A stretch of 31,183 nucleotides of DNA from Acanthaster planci (taxonomy: Eukaryota > Echinodermata > Asteroidea > Valvatida > Acanthasteridae): the NCBI RefSeq assembly GCF_001949145.1, contig NW_019091570.1, positions 216,887 to 248,069 on the forward strand. Reading direction: 5' to 3'. The notes beneath the pieces are model-generated. The model was not told where the DNA came from, did no database searches, and was given only the letters and a program-made list of their open reading frames with translations. Below are positions 1 to 9,960 of this stretch, in pieces (the first letter of the stretch is position 1; every line of letters starts with the position of its first letter). A program made the translations under genes and the position numbers.

Positions 1-1228
1 CAAAGGCGTTGCAAGTCCAGGTTTTTTTTACATACGTCCGAGATGTCAATACGTCCACCGTGCCATGCTTGGCCTGCACTTGATTCAGAAGCACATCAGA
101 GAGGCAGAACACCAGATGTTTCAGTCTGGTTTACGTCCCTTTTGTCGTACAAAAGAGCAAGGCGGATTTTATACCATTGTAGCAGCGGTAATAGCGCCCT
201 CATACAACTAGACTGGTCCCCGTCCCAATTTTCATAAAATAACACAATACGACATGTACACTGGCTGACACATTCACAACGTTCACTTCAGAGACACAGG
301 GTACGGGAACCAATCTACCAAAGAACAATATTTTTCACGGACAAGGGGCTGGACTGCTTTTGAATATTTTATAATTTTTTTTATTTCTTTTTGCGCAACC
401 TGGAAAATCGGAATGTTCCAATTTTTTGGGCACTTTTAATCTTGGAAATCGGGACGGTTTCGCCTATTTCGGAACAGTTGGCAGGTATGGATTTGTCAAT
501 AGACACTTCTTGGCAACCGCGGCGAAGGAAACTGATACCGAAGCACAATTTTTTTTAATGCCGACTTACACAAAGGAATTTTTGCGGTTTTGTGAAAACG
601 GGACCGAGAAAAACATGCCAACATAAAGTGTATACAAAATGACGATTTCTAAGTGCCGACTGAGGAATGAAATTTTCAATGGAAATGCAATACAGACGAT
701 CGGGACTTTTGTCAAACGACCGACTTGGATGATATGACAAGTTACGCGATGCTGACTTAGTCGGAGTTTACTGTATTCACATAATAAAAAATGCAAAAAG
801 ATTTTAATTCATGCATATTTGAAAATTCACATTCATGCCAAACACTGTTTCCTAACCTTGGGAAATGACCCAGTTTTGATATAAAACATAAGGAGTGTGC
901 AACACACAGTGATTTCAAGTGAATGTACATGTATGCACTGTACAAGCATACAAGACCAGACTTCAGCATTAGGTGTGCATTGATTTGAAAAAAGCTTGAC
1001 ACATTGGAAATTTGGCACCGATGTTTATTCTCTCATTTGATTGGCAATCCAAGACTTAATGTGCCTAGATTGATTTTCAGCCATTTTAAAGGTCTTTTGA
1101 CTGTAACTTCCTGTATGATGGTGTCGCCTGCCAATATAAAAAAATGCAATCTGTTTTTGTCAGATAAGGGGCTTCAGACTGACCAATAACGGTAACTCCT
1201 CCTGGTGGTGGGCCGCAGTGTTTTATTA
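1..1228. other. Intergenic stretch, nothing recognised
   Basis: AT-rich DNA with short open frames on both strands, none with a recognisable domain or a plausible exon structure. It has homopolymer T runs near 365-385 and 548-558 and one ACATGTA-type palindrome near 925. I see no transposon ends here. Confidence 0.5.
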
Positions 1229-1771
1229 TTAACAGAGTTCAGCCAATCTGGGTAAGCACCCCAGATGAGAAGCGTCTGACGTTATGGTTATTTCTGGGTT
1301 CGCCTTGGGGAAGGGAACTCCGAGAGAGAGGTGCTCCTTCACTAACCACCACTGAAGATGAGGGCAGATGAAGTCTGATATGGGGACCTGGAGATTAGTT
1401 GAGTCCCATTTGGGCCTGTAGAGCGCTAAGAGGTGTAGTTGTAGCGGGCGCATGTACAGCCTGCAGAGGGGAATCAGGCCCACCATGCTGGCCATCAAGC
1501 CCAGGAGACGGAGCCAGGCATGGGCTGGAGCAAACTGCTTGGTAGAAAGGACTTTCACGCAGTTGAGAAGATTGTCGATGCGTTCAGTCATCGGTGAGCT
1601 AATGCCTCGTTGAAGGTCGATTGATGCCCCTAGATACGCCGGGAATTGCGTTGGGGCGAGATTCGATTTCTCGCGGTTGATGAAGAAGCCCAGCCGATTT
1701 GTGACGTCGCAAGTAAGGCGGGCAGAAACCTCTGCTTCGTTGAACGATCTGCCGACGATCAGCCACAACAA
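1229..1771 (-). pseudogene. DIRS-type reverse transcriptase/RNase H fragment
   Basis: The minus-strand frame reads as the rear part of a tyrosine-recombinase-class retroelement polymerase. It starts just after where the catalytic YLDD box would be (WLIVGRSFNEAE, about 1731-1765). It then shows the thumb/connection region (GFFINREKSNL, YLGASIDLQRG) and the conserved block RLYMRPLQLHLL. It reaches the first RNase H aspartate block (TSDASHLG, near 1262-1282) and then loses homology and stops at 1229-1231. The fingers and palm are absent upstream, where the frame continues into unrelated sequence. The fragment is about 180 codons of a domain pair that normally needs over 450. The RNase H-containing element at 2.2-5.6 kb has its own RNase H, so this is a separate copy or family. 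It is a dead fragment. Confidence 0.72.
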
Positions 1772-1785
1772 ACTCGCCAAAGGCT

Positions 1786-1874
1786 TGCCACACTTGGCAG
1801 AAAAAGGCAAGGTTGTTAGCAGAAAGATTGCCAAACTTGGCATAACAGGTTGGAATTCCTTGGCACACTTGCCA
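1786..1874. repeat. Three spaced 14-bp quasi-palindromes
   Basis: TGCCACACTTGGCA (1786-1799), TGCCAAACTTGGCA (1829-1842) and TGGCACACTTGCCA (1861-1874) are variants of one dyad-symmetric word, spaced 43 and 32 bases apart. They sit just beyond the breakpoint of the DIRS-type fragment. Dyads of this shape are typical binding sites of dimeric proteins, or could be leftover subterminal repeats of a DNA element. The function is not known. Confidence 0.6.
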
Positions 1875-2241
1875 TGCAGACAAACCCCACTGGAACCAGT
1901 AGGTGCTTGTCCTTATTTTAATTAATTGTCATGTGATTCTATTTATCCTTTACAAATTAAGAAAATCTTACATAAACCACGCCGTTTTTTCCACCGCTTG
2001 AACAGGCGGTTGGAATAAGCCCCACCAGAACAAGAGGATGCTTGGCGTAGTGTTTAAGAAAAACAAAATGAAACATTATTAATAACTAACTTTACGTTAT
2101 AGTCACTGCGAGATAAGTTGCATAAATTGTTTATTTGTTAACTTTGGAAACTACGTGTCACTCCCAGGTAGTTCCTGCTACACGTGCAACGCGCGCCACA
2201 CTGGGACGACAGCCCGGACACCCGAGCCACCCTTTCTTATA
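1875..2241. other. Spacer downstream of the Ngaro-like element
   Basis: No gene is seen. It holds two related 27-base words, at 1885-1911 and 2020-2046 (20 of 27 identical, both starting CCCCAC). These could be vestiges of the split direct repeats at the 3' side of a tyrosine-recombinase retroelement. A small ACCGC/GCGGT stem lies at about 1993-2010. Confidence 0.35.
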
Positions 2242-2835
2242 CTACCTAAGCAAGCAAACACGTGAACAATGCCACCCATTAGGGCCGCATCCCAGGAAAC
2301 GATTCTTTTTTTCAAAGGCTGTAATGATGTAGTCTTTTAAGTTGCCTCTAAAATATTCGTTGCCCATGTCAGATAAGTGGACGCCATAGTAACGATACAA
2401 TGCGAACTCCGACCATCGGAACTGAGGGTGGTGCAACAATGACACTCCCAGTCGACTACCGAGCGAATATGCCCGCCTATTGATCGCGCGGCGCTTCTTT
2501 TCCATTTTTGATGGATTAGTAGACCCAAAGTAACAGGCGCGCAGTAAAATATCTGACCAAACCAACTGCGCGCCTCTGGGTAAGTGTCAAGACACTCGCA
2601 TGAAAAGTGCCAGCCTTTGTCGGAAACAGAAAAAATCGGTCTCGACCAACTCGTCAGTGCCTAAGTAGACGATTAGCATGGCCAGACGAGGCCATCTTGC
2701 TGCGAGTTCCGCCATTAATTTTGTTACGTCACCATATTTCGCTCCACCCAGGCCATTCTAGCGGACGTCGTGCCTAGTCCCAAGTATGGTCTCTGCTCGA
2801 CTTATGATGGAATCCCCAAGTATCCAAACATTCCC
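2242..2835 (-). pseudogene. SGNH-hydrolase domain of the Ngaro-like element
   Basis: One minus-strand frame, interrupted by a TAG (2758-2760) and a TGA (2587-2589), shows the SGNH family blocks in order. Block I is VWILGDSII, with the nucleophile Ser codon in 2809-2817. Block II is NGLGGAKYGD. Block III is YLGTDEL, where the family has GxND, so Asn is replaced by Thr. Block V is YGVHLSDMG, where the Asp of DxxH has become Tyr while the catalytic His (2377-2379) remains. SGNH enzymes hydrolyse esters. In Ngaro-type retroelements such domains occur as the last coding module, with a role that is not established. The two stops and two lost active-site positions make this copy inactive. It lies about 130 bases after the recombinase. 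Confidence 0.75.
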
Positions 2836-2963
2836 TGTGAACAAAGGGGAGAGGAACAAGGAATGTTCCTGTGCCGTTGTTGATTTTATTTATTCTTGAT
2901 TATGTCATCCAATAGATGGAAAGTTCCCTGTGCTATGCATACAAGACCAGCAACTGTCTCTGT

Positions 2964-3896
2964 CTACACGTTGGGAAAACGACACGATACCAGCGGAGGA
3001 ATATAACGCTGAGCGGCCTCCGAACGCCAGCGGCCCATTGTCTTGATCTGCTCAAGGGGAAAACCCAACACGAATGCGGTTGACGCCGCTCCGATGCGAA
3101 AGGAGTGGGAGCGAAAGTGGGTGTCTGCGAGCCCTAAAACACAAAGAACTTTTTTCAAAGTGGCATTAAATTGATACTGTGTCAGTGGCTAACCCCCGAA
3201 GAGGCAGAAAAACGCGCCGGCTGACGTGGGGCGAATCCGTGAGAAGTTTGTCAGCGCGCGGACCGGGTAGATACTTTCATCAACTGAGCTGAGCGCACCA
3301 AGCGAATAACTTGAGGAGGGCCAGTTTGATTAGCTTTCGTGTGCCGAAGGGAAATAAACACTGCTGCATAGTCATCGTCTGCATCCTGAATATGTACGTC
3401 AGACACATGGAAGAGTGATTGTTGGATGAGAGACTTGGCAACTGCAGCGAACTCGCTTATGCGCATAAACCCAAAGAATGCGCATAGCATGGTAGCCCGG
3501 AAAAGCGCAGCTTCATAGCTTGTGTGACACACCTGCGGGAGTGCGTTAATGATATACGTCAATACCGGTATTAAAGGTCATTGGCCACCGTTCATCGCCG
3601 CCCGGTTTATCCCGGTGACAACCTGTCAATAATTTCGCCACCATTAAATCCCGCGTGGGATCCGGCCAACCTTGAAGCTTTTGAAAATAGCCCGCCGCCG
3701 ATACATAAGTAGCTATAGTTGACGCGGCAAGACGCTCGAGCGAAAGCCATGCTATAAACTGCCGAACATCGTTACTGGAAGCACGTCTAGTTTCATTAGG
3801 TCGTTGGCCCATAAATGAACAAAACGCACGCCAACCCGTCTGGTATGTTTTGTGCGTGTTCGCTGTCGAAGTAGCCACCAATAACCGGTGCATCAC
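2964..3896 (-). pseudogene. Tyrosine recombinase of the Ngaro-like element
   Basis: This would be the integrating enzyme, a lambda-integrase-fold recombinase that inserts circular retroelement DNA. Three frame-shifted pieces cover it. The N-terminal SAM-like core-binding part (3546-3896) contains TYQTGWRAFCSFMGQ and FIAWLSLERLAASTIATYVSA. The middle (3251-3562) has the first catalytic Arg in FFGFMRISEF. The C-terminal piece (from about 3270 to 2964) has HSFR (His-x-x-Arg) in SHSFRIGAAS, the GRW Trp, and the likely nucleophile Tyr in QRYIP. All catalytic positions are therefore still recognisable. An in-frame TAG at 3189-3191 and frameshifts near 3270 and 3550 break the reading frame. Confidence 0.85.
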
Positions 3897-3904
3897 ACCT
3901 TCTA

Positions 3905-4393
3905 TTACACCCGGTGGAGGTCCGGGACCGGCGTTATTGCTATGTCTGCCTGTGGGGCCAAGGCCCGGAAGCGATGCACCTGAAAACGTGAGAGGGAATC
4001 GGCAATTTCATTGTGTACCCGTGGGATATGCACGGCCTTAAATGTGATATTGAACCGCAGACACTGACACACAAAAGCTCGCACTAAATGCATGATCTGG
4101 TCGCAAGCAGATGACTGTTTGTTGATGATGTGCACTACTGCTTCATTGTCTGTGCGGAAAAGCATTTTGCGCTGAGCTAACTGGGAACCCCAACAATGCA
4201 CTGCAATCACTAGTGGATAAAACTCGCAGTATCCTATCGACGGGGATAGCGCCATAAACTCAGGGGACCAACGCCCATGAAACCATCGACCGCTGAAGTA
4301 CCCACCAAACCCAATGCTTGCAGCAGCGTCTGTAAATAACTCTAAATCGTCATTGTCGCGCCAGTTCTGATCTCGGAATGGGGAAACCCCGTT
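3905..4393 (-). pseudogene. RNase H domain of the Ngaro-like element
   Basis: RNase H would degrade the RNA strand during reverse transcription. The frame opens with a conserved entry (FNGVSPFRDQNW, near 4393-4355). It then shows the four acidic positions in order: LFTDAAASIGFGGYF (Asp), YCEFYPLVIAV (Glu), FRTDNEAVVHIINKQSS (Asp) and HNEIADSLSRFQ (Asp). It ends at 3905 just before the recombinase. The domain appears complete and free of stops from about 4340 to 3905, but no reverse transcriptase precedes it. Within about 50 bases upstream the homology switches to the Gag tail in another frame, marking an internal deletion. Confidence 0.85.
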
Positions 4394-5583
4394 GAAGTGC
4401 TCACATTATGCGTGTCCAGCCTTGTTACTGTACTGGGTAAAGCCGGCCGAGCCACCTGCCGTGCGCCTGACGTCGCCAACGGCGTCTTTGTGAAGCGCGT
4501 ATACGCATGTGTTGCGCGACCGGGACCAGTCGGCTGGTGCGCTGGACTGGGTTTGCCTTGAAATGCGGGCCCTAGCCCCAAACCTACTCTGCAATCGGAC
4601 GCCCCGTGTCCAGAACGACCACAGCGAGTGCAGCTATAGACGTAACACTACGGGGCCCACCGGCAATTTGTTGGGGAGTTGAAGGGGAAACAGACACGTT
4701 TATTGTACTGTTGGGTCCAAGCGACTGCCGCTGGGGCTGGCGCAGAAGATTGAGTACCAACGGCTGGAACAGTAACCCACAGCTCCATGTCGATAGTAGC
4801 CCAAGAACGAGAAGGGTTTACTTCCATACGCAAACGGAACTGTTCGTCATAATTGCGCCAGCCTAGGCCGAGGAATCGCGCGGCGGCAGTGCAGATAATC
4901 TCGGCTTACTTTACTAAATCGAATATGCCGCTGGGGTGACGCACAGCGTAAATGACCATAAACACATGAAAGGCACTGAGCCATTTATCAACGGACTCAG
5001 GTTTACGCGGGTGCGTCGTCGCGGGCTTAAAAACTACACGGCCTTGTTCGACAGCTAAGGTCAGCTCAGAACCGTGTCCGGCGGACCTCAACGCTTTAGC
5101 AGCGTTGTCACGATATAGCAACGCCATGTCCACATATTTCCCGTTCCAAATCTTCTCTTTGGTTGACCGCGGAACGTGAATATCAAGGGGAGCCCCTTCT
5201 CCCATGGCGAGCAGCGGGACAGGTCTATTGCTTCCGAAATCGTTAGGAATAGCGGGCGGGGCTACTAGAGAATTAAGAGAATTGTTGCCCATCGCCCAAG
5301 TTGTAAAAGGGGAGTTGCTTAAACCCGTACTTGAGATCTGATGAGCCTGGGCCTGAGTAATTGCCACGTTATTGGTTCCGATATGAGGCTGGCCTGGGCC
5401 TAAAGCCGGATTTAGAGCAAGCCGTACAGCTGAGGAATTCTCAGCATTGTCCTGGTGTGTTGTTGAGTCAGGTTGCAGTCCTAATGCAACTGAACTGGAC
5501 TCACCACCTGAAGAGGTGAATGTTCCGGGCAATCTGCTTCCGGCGGAACCTGCGCTGAGACTCCCGGCCTGTCCGCTCGTCAC
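4342..5583 (-). pseudogene. Gag-like nucleocapsid protein of the Ngaro-like element
   Basis: A single minus-strand frame from 5583 to 4342 is interrupted by a TAA (4906-4908) and a TAG (4648-4650). The first 130 or so codons are rich in Ser, Gly, Asn and Pro and look disordered. A folded domain follows, with STKEKIWNGKYVDMALLY, then VDKWLSAFHVFMVIYAVRHP, and past the TAA FLGLGWRNYDEQFRLRM. This pattern belongs to the first protein of DIRS/Ngaro-class elements. A CCHC zinc knuckle of form Cx2Cx4Hx4C (CTRCGRSGHGASDC) lies at 4591-4632. Such proteins package the element RNA. The start is taken as ATG at 5583, the first in the frame before the homologous region. The tail after the knuckle is joined to RNase H sequence by the deletion of the polymerase. 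Confidence 0.75.
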
Positions 5584-6133
5584 CGGTATCCTCCGCCATC
5601 GATCTACCGACTGACAGTTATTTCCTTGTGGCCTTCTGGCTTCACTAATTATTCCCGTCGAGACAGTTTAGGTGTCTGGGCCCGGAAGAAGTACTACACT
5701 CTCTGAACCCTGTGAGGCCTCTGCTGATTGATGTAAGGCCATGCAGCCACTTTGCTGATCCCATTAAGCCAGCTAGTGCAAGACAGTGATGGGTGAGACA
5801 GTAGTGCCTTGTTCACCATGGTATAAGCCAGATGACCAGGACTGTTTCAACGACTGAACAACGTGCGTTATGGTGAATAATGCATTTTATCCCAAAGCGA
5901 TAAAATAAATTATATTCAAAATACACTGAAAATATCCTGTCAGGTTTCACAGAAAACAGTGCCAAAACTTTGGCACCTTTATTTACAATTTCCAAGCCAG
6001 AATGTTGCCAAAATTCTGTGTCTGTGCGTGGTATGAATGGGGAAACTACGGCCTGCCAACCTGCACACACCACGTTGTGTTCGCTAGCACAGTTCCTCAC
6101 AGTGCGGAATCGCTCTACCGTTAATCCCTGAGG
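5584..6133. other. Spacer between Ngaro-like element and hAT element
   Basis: No recognised coding sequence. It presumably holds the 5' leader of the Ngaro-like element just above 5583. A minus-strand open frame at 5813-6154 has no family resemblance and runs into the hAT terminus, so it is unlikely to be a gene. Confidence 0.4.
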
Positions 6134-6141
6134 GAAATTTG
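6134..6141. repeat. Left 8-bp target-site duplication (GAAATTTG)
   Basis: GAAATTTG directly abuts the left terminal repeat and recurs exactly at 8717-8724 directly after the right terminal repeat. Eight bases is the hAT-superfamily duplication length. Confidence 0.85.
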
Positions 6142-6152
6142 TAGGGGTGTGC
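6142..6152 (+). repeat. Left terminal inverted repeat of hAT element
   Basis: TAGGGGTGTGC pairs with TAGGCCTGTGC at the right end. Subterminal CCGGGTACCCG follows 21 bases inside, and a second GGGTACC tandem lies at 6197-6214. Confidence 0.8.
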
Positions 6153-7715
6153 ATTTGCAGGTATTTTTTGAACCGGGTACCCGTTTCTTGTTAACACCGG
6201 GTACCTGGGTACCCAGAAAAGAGATCAATTAATAATAACTTAATAATAACAAATGGCATTGCGCGCGACCCGGTGGTACATAGGAAGCAAGAAGCACATT
6301 GTTCTAAACATCCGAGTTAATCTCTCCTACCTTTTTATCAAAGGAAATTGTTACCTTCAGTTTGCCAAATTTTTTGTGGGTATATGAAACAGAAAAACAA
6401 ATCCTCACAGGAAACGTCAGAAAGGAGGACAGAGCTGCAAACCACCTCAAAGGAAATGTCCCGGATGCTGCATGACCGCGTACATGCGGAACGCACGTGG
6501 TGTGAACAAATGGTGAGCGCTGGTCGTGTCACGTGCGGACCTGGTCAGTGCTATGTACGTCACGGATTAAAAGGCTTGAAGTTTTATATACGAAAATACC
6601 ACCGTAACTCGAACAATGCCCACACCATTATATCCACCTATTTTGAAGTTTCTGATTCAAAAAACCACCACCAAAACGCTTCAAACGGCGTTGAAAGTAT
6701 CGGAAGTCTATAGAGGGTTCGGAGTCATCGCCAGTGCACTTCTTTTCTCACGAGGACCAGTTGCATGCACGTTGCATAAATCAACATAGCTGCAACTGTA
6801 ATCCTGGCTTTCAAGACACAGAAACTAACCTGATTGCAACGCGAGCCCAATTGTAGTCCCCTTCAGGCAGTCCAATCGCTGACACTGCATTGGTCATGTG
6901 ACCACAAAGGAAAGGTCATATGACCACACATAGGGAAGCCCAAGTGAATAAAATAGCAGCGCTTCACCCTGTTAAATGACTAAGCGATACGAAAATTTTG
7001 CCACACAAAGGTACCACAATGAAGTGGTTTACTTCAATAAATACCTTTTCAGGATAACTCCATTCCCCTGGAGTTCAAATTGTCGAGATTTTAATGTATA
7101 AGTACTTCGACAAGTGACATTTGATTGGCCGACTGTATTATGACTTGCACCTGTCATCATTCCCCTTTTTTCGAATGAAAAAAAATACTTGGATTTGAAA
7201 TGCTTTTGTACATACAGAAAACATCCTGCTTTTTTGTTCAATTCCTTATCCACAGTTCCGCTGAATCATTGAGTAAATTCATGTTGCTTTAATTTAAAAA
7301 TATTTTTGAAACGGCATATTTCTTGGAATAAAAAAGTAAACTAGTCCTCTGACTCTTTGGGTTTGTAGAGCACATTTAGTGCTTTGGTTATAAAACGAGG
7401 CCGATCAACCGCACAATTTGTGCATAATCACTACTTACTGCACGCAGTGTAGAGTCCCAGTACCGCTGGAATATTACACTGTCCGCTCTCGCTTCGTTGT
7501 CAATCCAGTCATGAAGTAATTTTCATTCATATTGTTTTATTTGACAAAAGTACTCTTAACTCAAACAGTAAAGCACTACCAATTCTGCACAAAAGTCATT
7601 TAGGCCGACAGGGTTTGAAAGCTACAAATACAGTCATGCGAGTGTCCATCAACAGCGCTTCCCCCTCATAAGACAAAACTCCTTCGGTCTCTTGTTCATA
7701 TAGGTTTGGAACAGT

Positions 7716-8466
7716 CATTTTCCTAGTTCCGGATCGTGAAAATTATTCAGTAAGACTGCAGCTAAAAAACCCTCAAATTCGAGTGAAATATGGTCAGAAG
7801 TCAACTTTGTGTTTCGGATATACTTCAGTTTTTTTTTTAATTTTTTATACTTGGACTCACAGGATCGATCGATGAAAGTGACGACGACACTTTTCCTAGT
7901 TCTGGATCGGTTTAGGATCGAGACAAAAACGCCTTCACAAATAAAAAGTAACCATACGAGAAATCCATTTTCAGCCAGAACCATTGTGAAAAGTTGCTTT
8001 TCTAATAAAAGAATTTTTTAATTTAGAGAAGATTAGATGAAAAATAAGAATTCCAATTAAGTAAAAAAAAGTAGAAATTGCGTAAATTATGACTCGACTT
8101 TTCAACTGTACAGTGAGCTACCAACGGTAACCGCCCCGCACCGCACAGTTGACGAACCCATTACGTCGCACACATTTCTGCTGCGCCCGTGTAGTTGAGT
8201 TCGCAACAACTTTGCGTGGTAACGCCGCGCGATCCGAAAGTAGGGGGAAAAGCTTGCAGTGTTCGATAAATTAACAAAAACGGAAACTCTAAAAAAGTCA
8301 TTTTGAGTAAGCAGACATTAGATGCAAAGGTTTATATGACTATTATATGACTATTCAATCTAAAGAAATATTTGAAATCACACGTAGTGAGTGACCTGTC
8401 GCCCGTGAATTTTAGTGGGTTTTTTTGCTCTTGTGAAATAGGAAAATTCCGGAACTAGGAAAACGA
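7716..8466. repeat. Three-copy TTTTCCTAGTTCCGGA motif inside hAT element
   Basis: TTTTCCTAGTTCCGGA occurs at 7718-7733 (plus). A one-mismatch copy TTTTCCTAGTTCTGGA lies at 7891-7906 (plus). The exact word is inverted at 8448-8463. The first and third copies face each other, so they could be ends of an older nested element or internal protein-binding sites. Confidence 0.55.
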
Positions 8467-8705
8467 CTTGCAGTACAACGGGCGGAGTGGATAACGAAAT
8501 TAGCTGTCGATCTCCGAATTCAAGTTTCATGTATGACCGCGGGACCGGGTTTTCAGCGGCACGGTGGTTTTCCAGGAAGTCTGCCCTTCAGTAAGAAATT
8601 TCACAGACATTTTATGCATGGATATTTGTTCCTAATTTATTTACTTTTTTACAGGTACCCGGCCCGGAAAAATGGAACCGGGTTTTGAAAATGGGCGGGT
8701 ACCCG

Positions 8706-8716
8706 GCACAGGCCTA
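8706..8716 (-). repeat. Right terminal inverted repeat of hAT element
   Basis: GCACAGGCCTA on the plus strand, the inverted and slightly diverged partner of the left end. It is preceded inside by GGGTACCCGG at 8697-8706. Confidence 0.8.
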
Positions 8717-8724
8717 GAAATTTG
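8717..8724. repeat. Right 8-bp target-site duplication (GAAATTTG)
   Basis: Exact copy of 6134-6141, immediately outside the right terminal repeat. Confidence 0.85.
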
Positions 8725-9960
8725 GGAAGTGGACGTATTAGCAAGAAGACTATACTATTGTTGACCTGTGGGGGCGTGTACCATATTTTCCTTTTTTATG
8801 TTTAGATAATAAAACAGTCAAAGTATGCAAACTGGAGTGATTGCTTAACTATAGCTGGTTAACATTTTCCGTTTGAAAATGTGCTCAGAACCTGTTTATG
8901 TACCAGTTTAAGGTACGGCTCCTCCAAGGGGATCGCCGTACCAACCCTATTGTTACATAATGGTAAAGGACTAACGGTAATTGCAATAAGAAGATCTGGA
9001 CATAACTTGGAAACCATCTGGAGTTTTTTCGATCAAATGAAACTTGTAAATAATCAAAATTTACTGAGCATGAGCACACTGTAAACACGTGTTGTAAATT
9101 TTAAGGATTTATTCTTTCTATGATCCTGTATTAGTCCACCAGGGCTTTTTTCCCACATGAATGACCCGTTAATTTGACACAAATTTCGCTGTCAAATAGG
9201 TAACACTATTTTTTTCGGCAAATAAAGGAAATAAATTAATTACAATCACTACTCGCATGTAATTCTGCAATTACTACATGAAATCATGCTGGCGCGATTA
9301 ATCCATTAGCTGCAAATCCACGAGTAGTGAAACGAGTAGGAGAAACTAATCACGATTAATCGAGATAATCGCCCAATCGCCACAAATGATTGTAACTTCG
9401 TAACAACTGGAGAAACAAAATGTTACGTTATGTCAGATTATGACGACACCTGTATTCTCAATTAAAATGAATTTCATTGGGAGATTTATCCGATATCATA
9501 ATTTACCTTTCTGTTGCTAGATGAGTTATAAAATAAACAATTTATTTGTTTTGCCAGTGGTATGAAATGTCATATGAAACAGGTCATCAAAAATGTCACA
9601 CTGAATACCGAAGAAACAGTGAGAAACGATGAGGTTTTTCCCTTGCAATTATTGTGTAATTCAACTTTTTTTAAAAATGAATTTATTGTAATCAACACAT
9701 ATTAATTGACAAATACATATGAAAATTGAAAGGGAAAGTGAAACTGGTCTTGTTTTAAATGGTCATGATAATTGTGATGTCCCTGAAATACACACTGGCC
9801 CCCATATTAAAATAAAGACCCACATACACTGTTGCTGTGTACTTTTTACCACTTTTTATAAGCTTTTATGAAGAGGAAAACAACAAATCAAACGTAGATC
9901 TGCTGACTGCTATTCTTGGCCACGAAAAAGGGACGCTTTCATTTCAGAAAAAAGTACCTG
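8725..9960. other. Intergenic stretch, no gene recognised
   Basis: AT-rich DNA without a credible coding frame. The segment 9290-9380 is rich in CGATTAAT words in both orientations (for example CACGATTAATCGAGATAATCG), as seen in subterminal parts of some DNA transposons. I could not find matching ends. Confidence 0.4.

Larger units (their letters stand above)
2242..5583 (-). mobile_element. Degenerate Ngaro-like tyrosine-recombinase retrotransposon
   Basis: Reading down the minus strand, the domains come in the order Gag with CCHC knuckle, RNase H, tyrosine recombinase, SGNH hydrolase. A tyrosine recombinase replacing an integrase defines the DIRS/Ngaro order. The SGNH hydrolase, with no methyltransferase seen, points to the Ngaro side. 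The reverse transcriptase expected between Gag and RNase H is absent: Gag runs almost directly into the RNase H entry. At least five in-frame stops and several frameshifts are spread over the element, so it encodes nothing functional. Terminal repeats could not be assigned with confidence. The outer limits given are those of coding homology, not true ends. Confidence 0.8.
6142..8716. mobile_element. Non-autonomous hAT-type DNA transposon, 2575 bp
   Basis: The ends are TAGGGGTGTGC (6142-6152) and, on the other strand, TAGGCCTGTGC (8706-8716), matching at 9 of 11 positions. They are flanked by perfect 8-bp copies of GAAATTTG. Both subterminal zones carry clusters of GGGTACC-type words (6173-6183, 6197-6214, 8654-8662, 8697-8706), a plausible transposase-binding array. 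The TAGGGRTGTGC-like end and 8-bp duplication fit the hAT superfamily. The interior has no frame resembling a hAT transposase (no BED finger, no RNase H-like core, no dimerisation block). It would therefore need a transposase supplied in trans. The preserved duplication suggests insertion is more recent than decay of the neighbouring Ngaro-like copy. Confidence 0.85.

Noticed and set aside
4606-4866. 86-codon plus-strand frame
   Set aside because: Antisense to the Gag domain and zinc knuckle, which explain this stretch.
5813-6154. 113-codon minus-strand open frame
   Set aside because: No recognisable domain, and it crosses the hAT element boundary at 6142, so it cannot be an intact pre-insertion gene.
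6348-6713. 121-codon plus-strand frame inside the hAT element as a transposase
   Set aside because: It has none of the hAT hallmarks (BED finger Cys/His pairs, dimerisation motif) and is too short.
7715-7984. 89-codon lysine-rich minus-strand frame in the hAT element
   Set aside because: The Lys-rich part is an antisense reading of T runs. There is no family resemblance and no splice context.
9139-9160. CAGGGCTTTTTTCCC as a left hAT end
   Set aside because: The preceding 8 bases (TAGTCCAC) are not repeated next to any matching inverted end downstream, including the orphan end at 10026.
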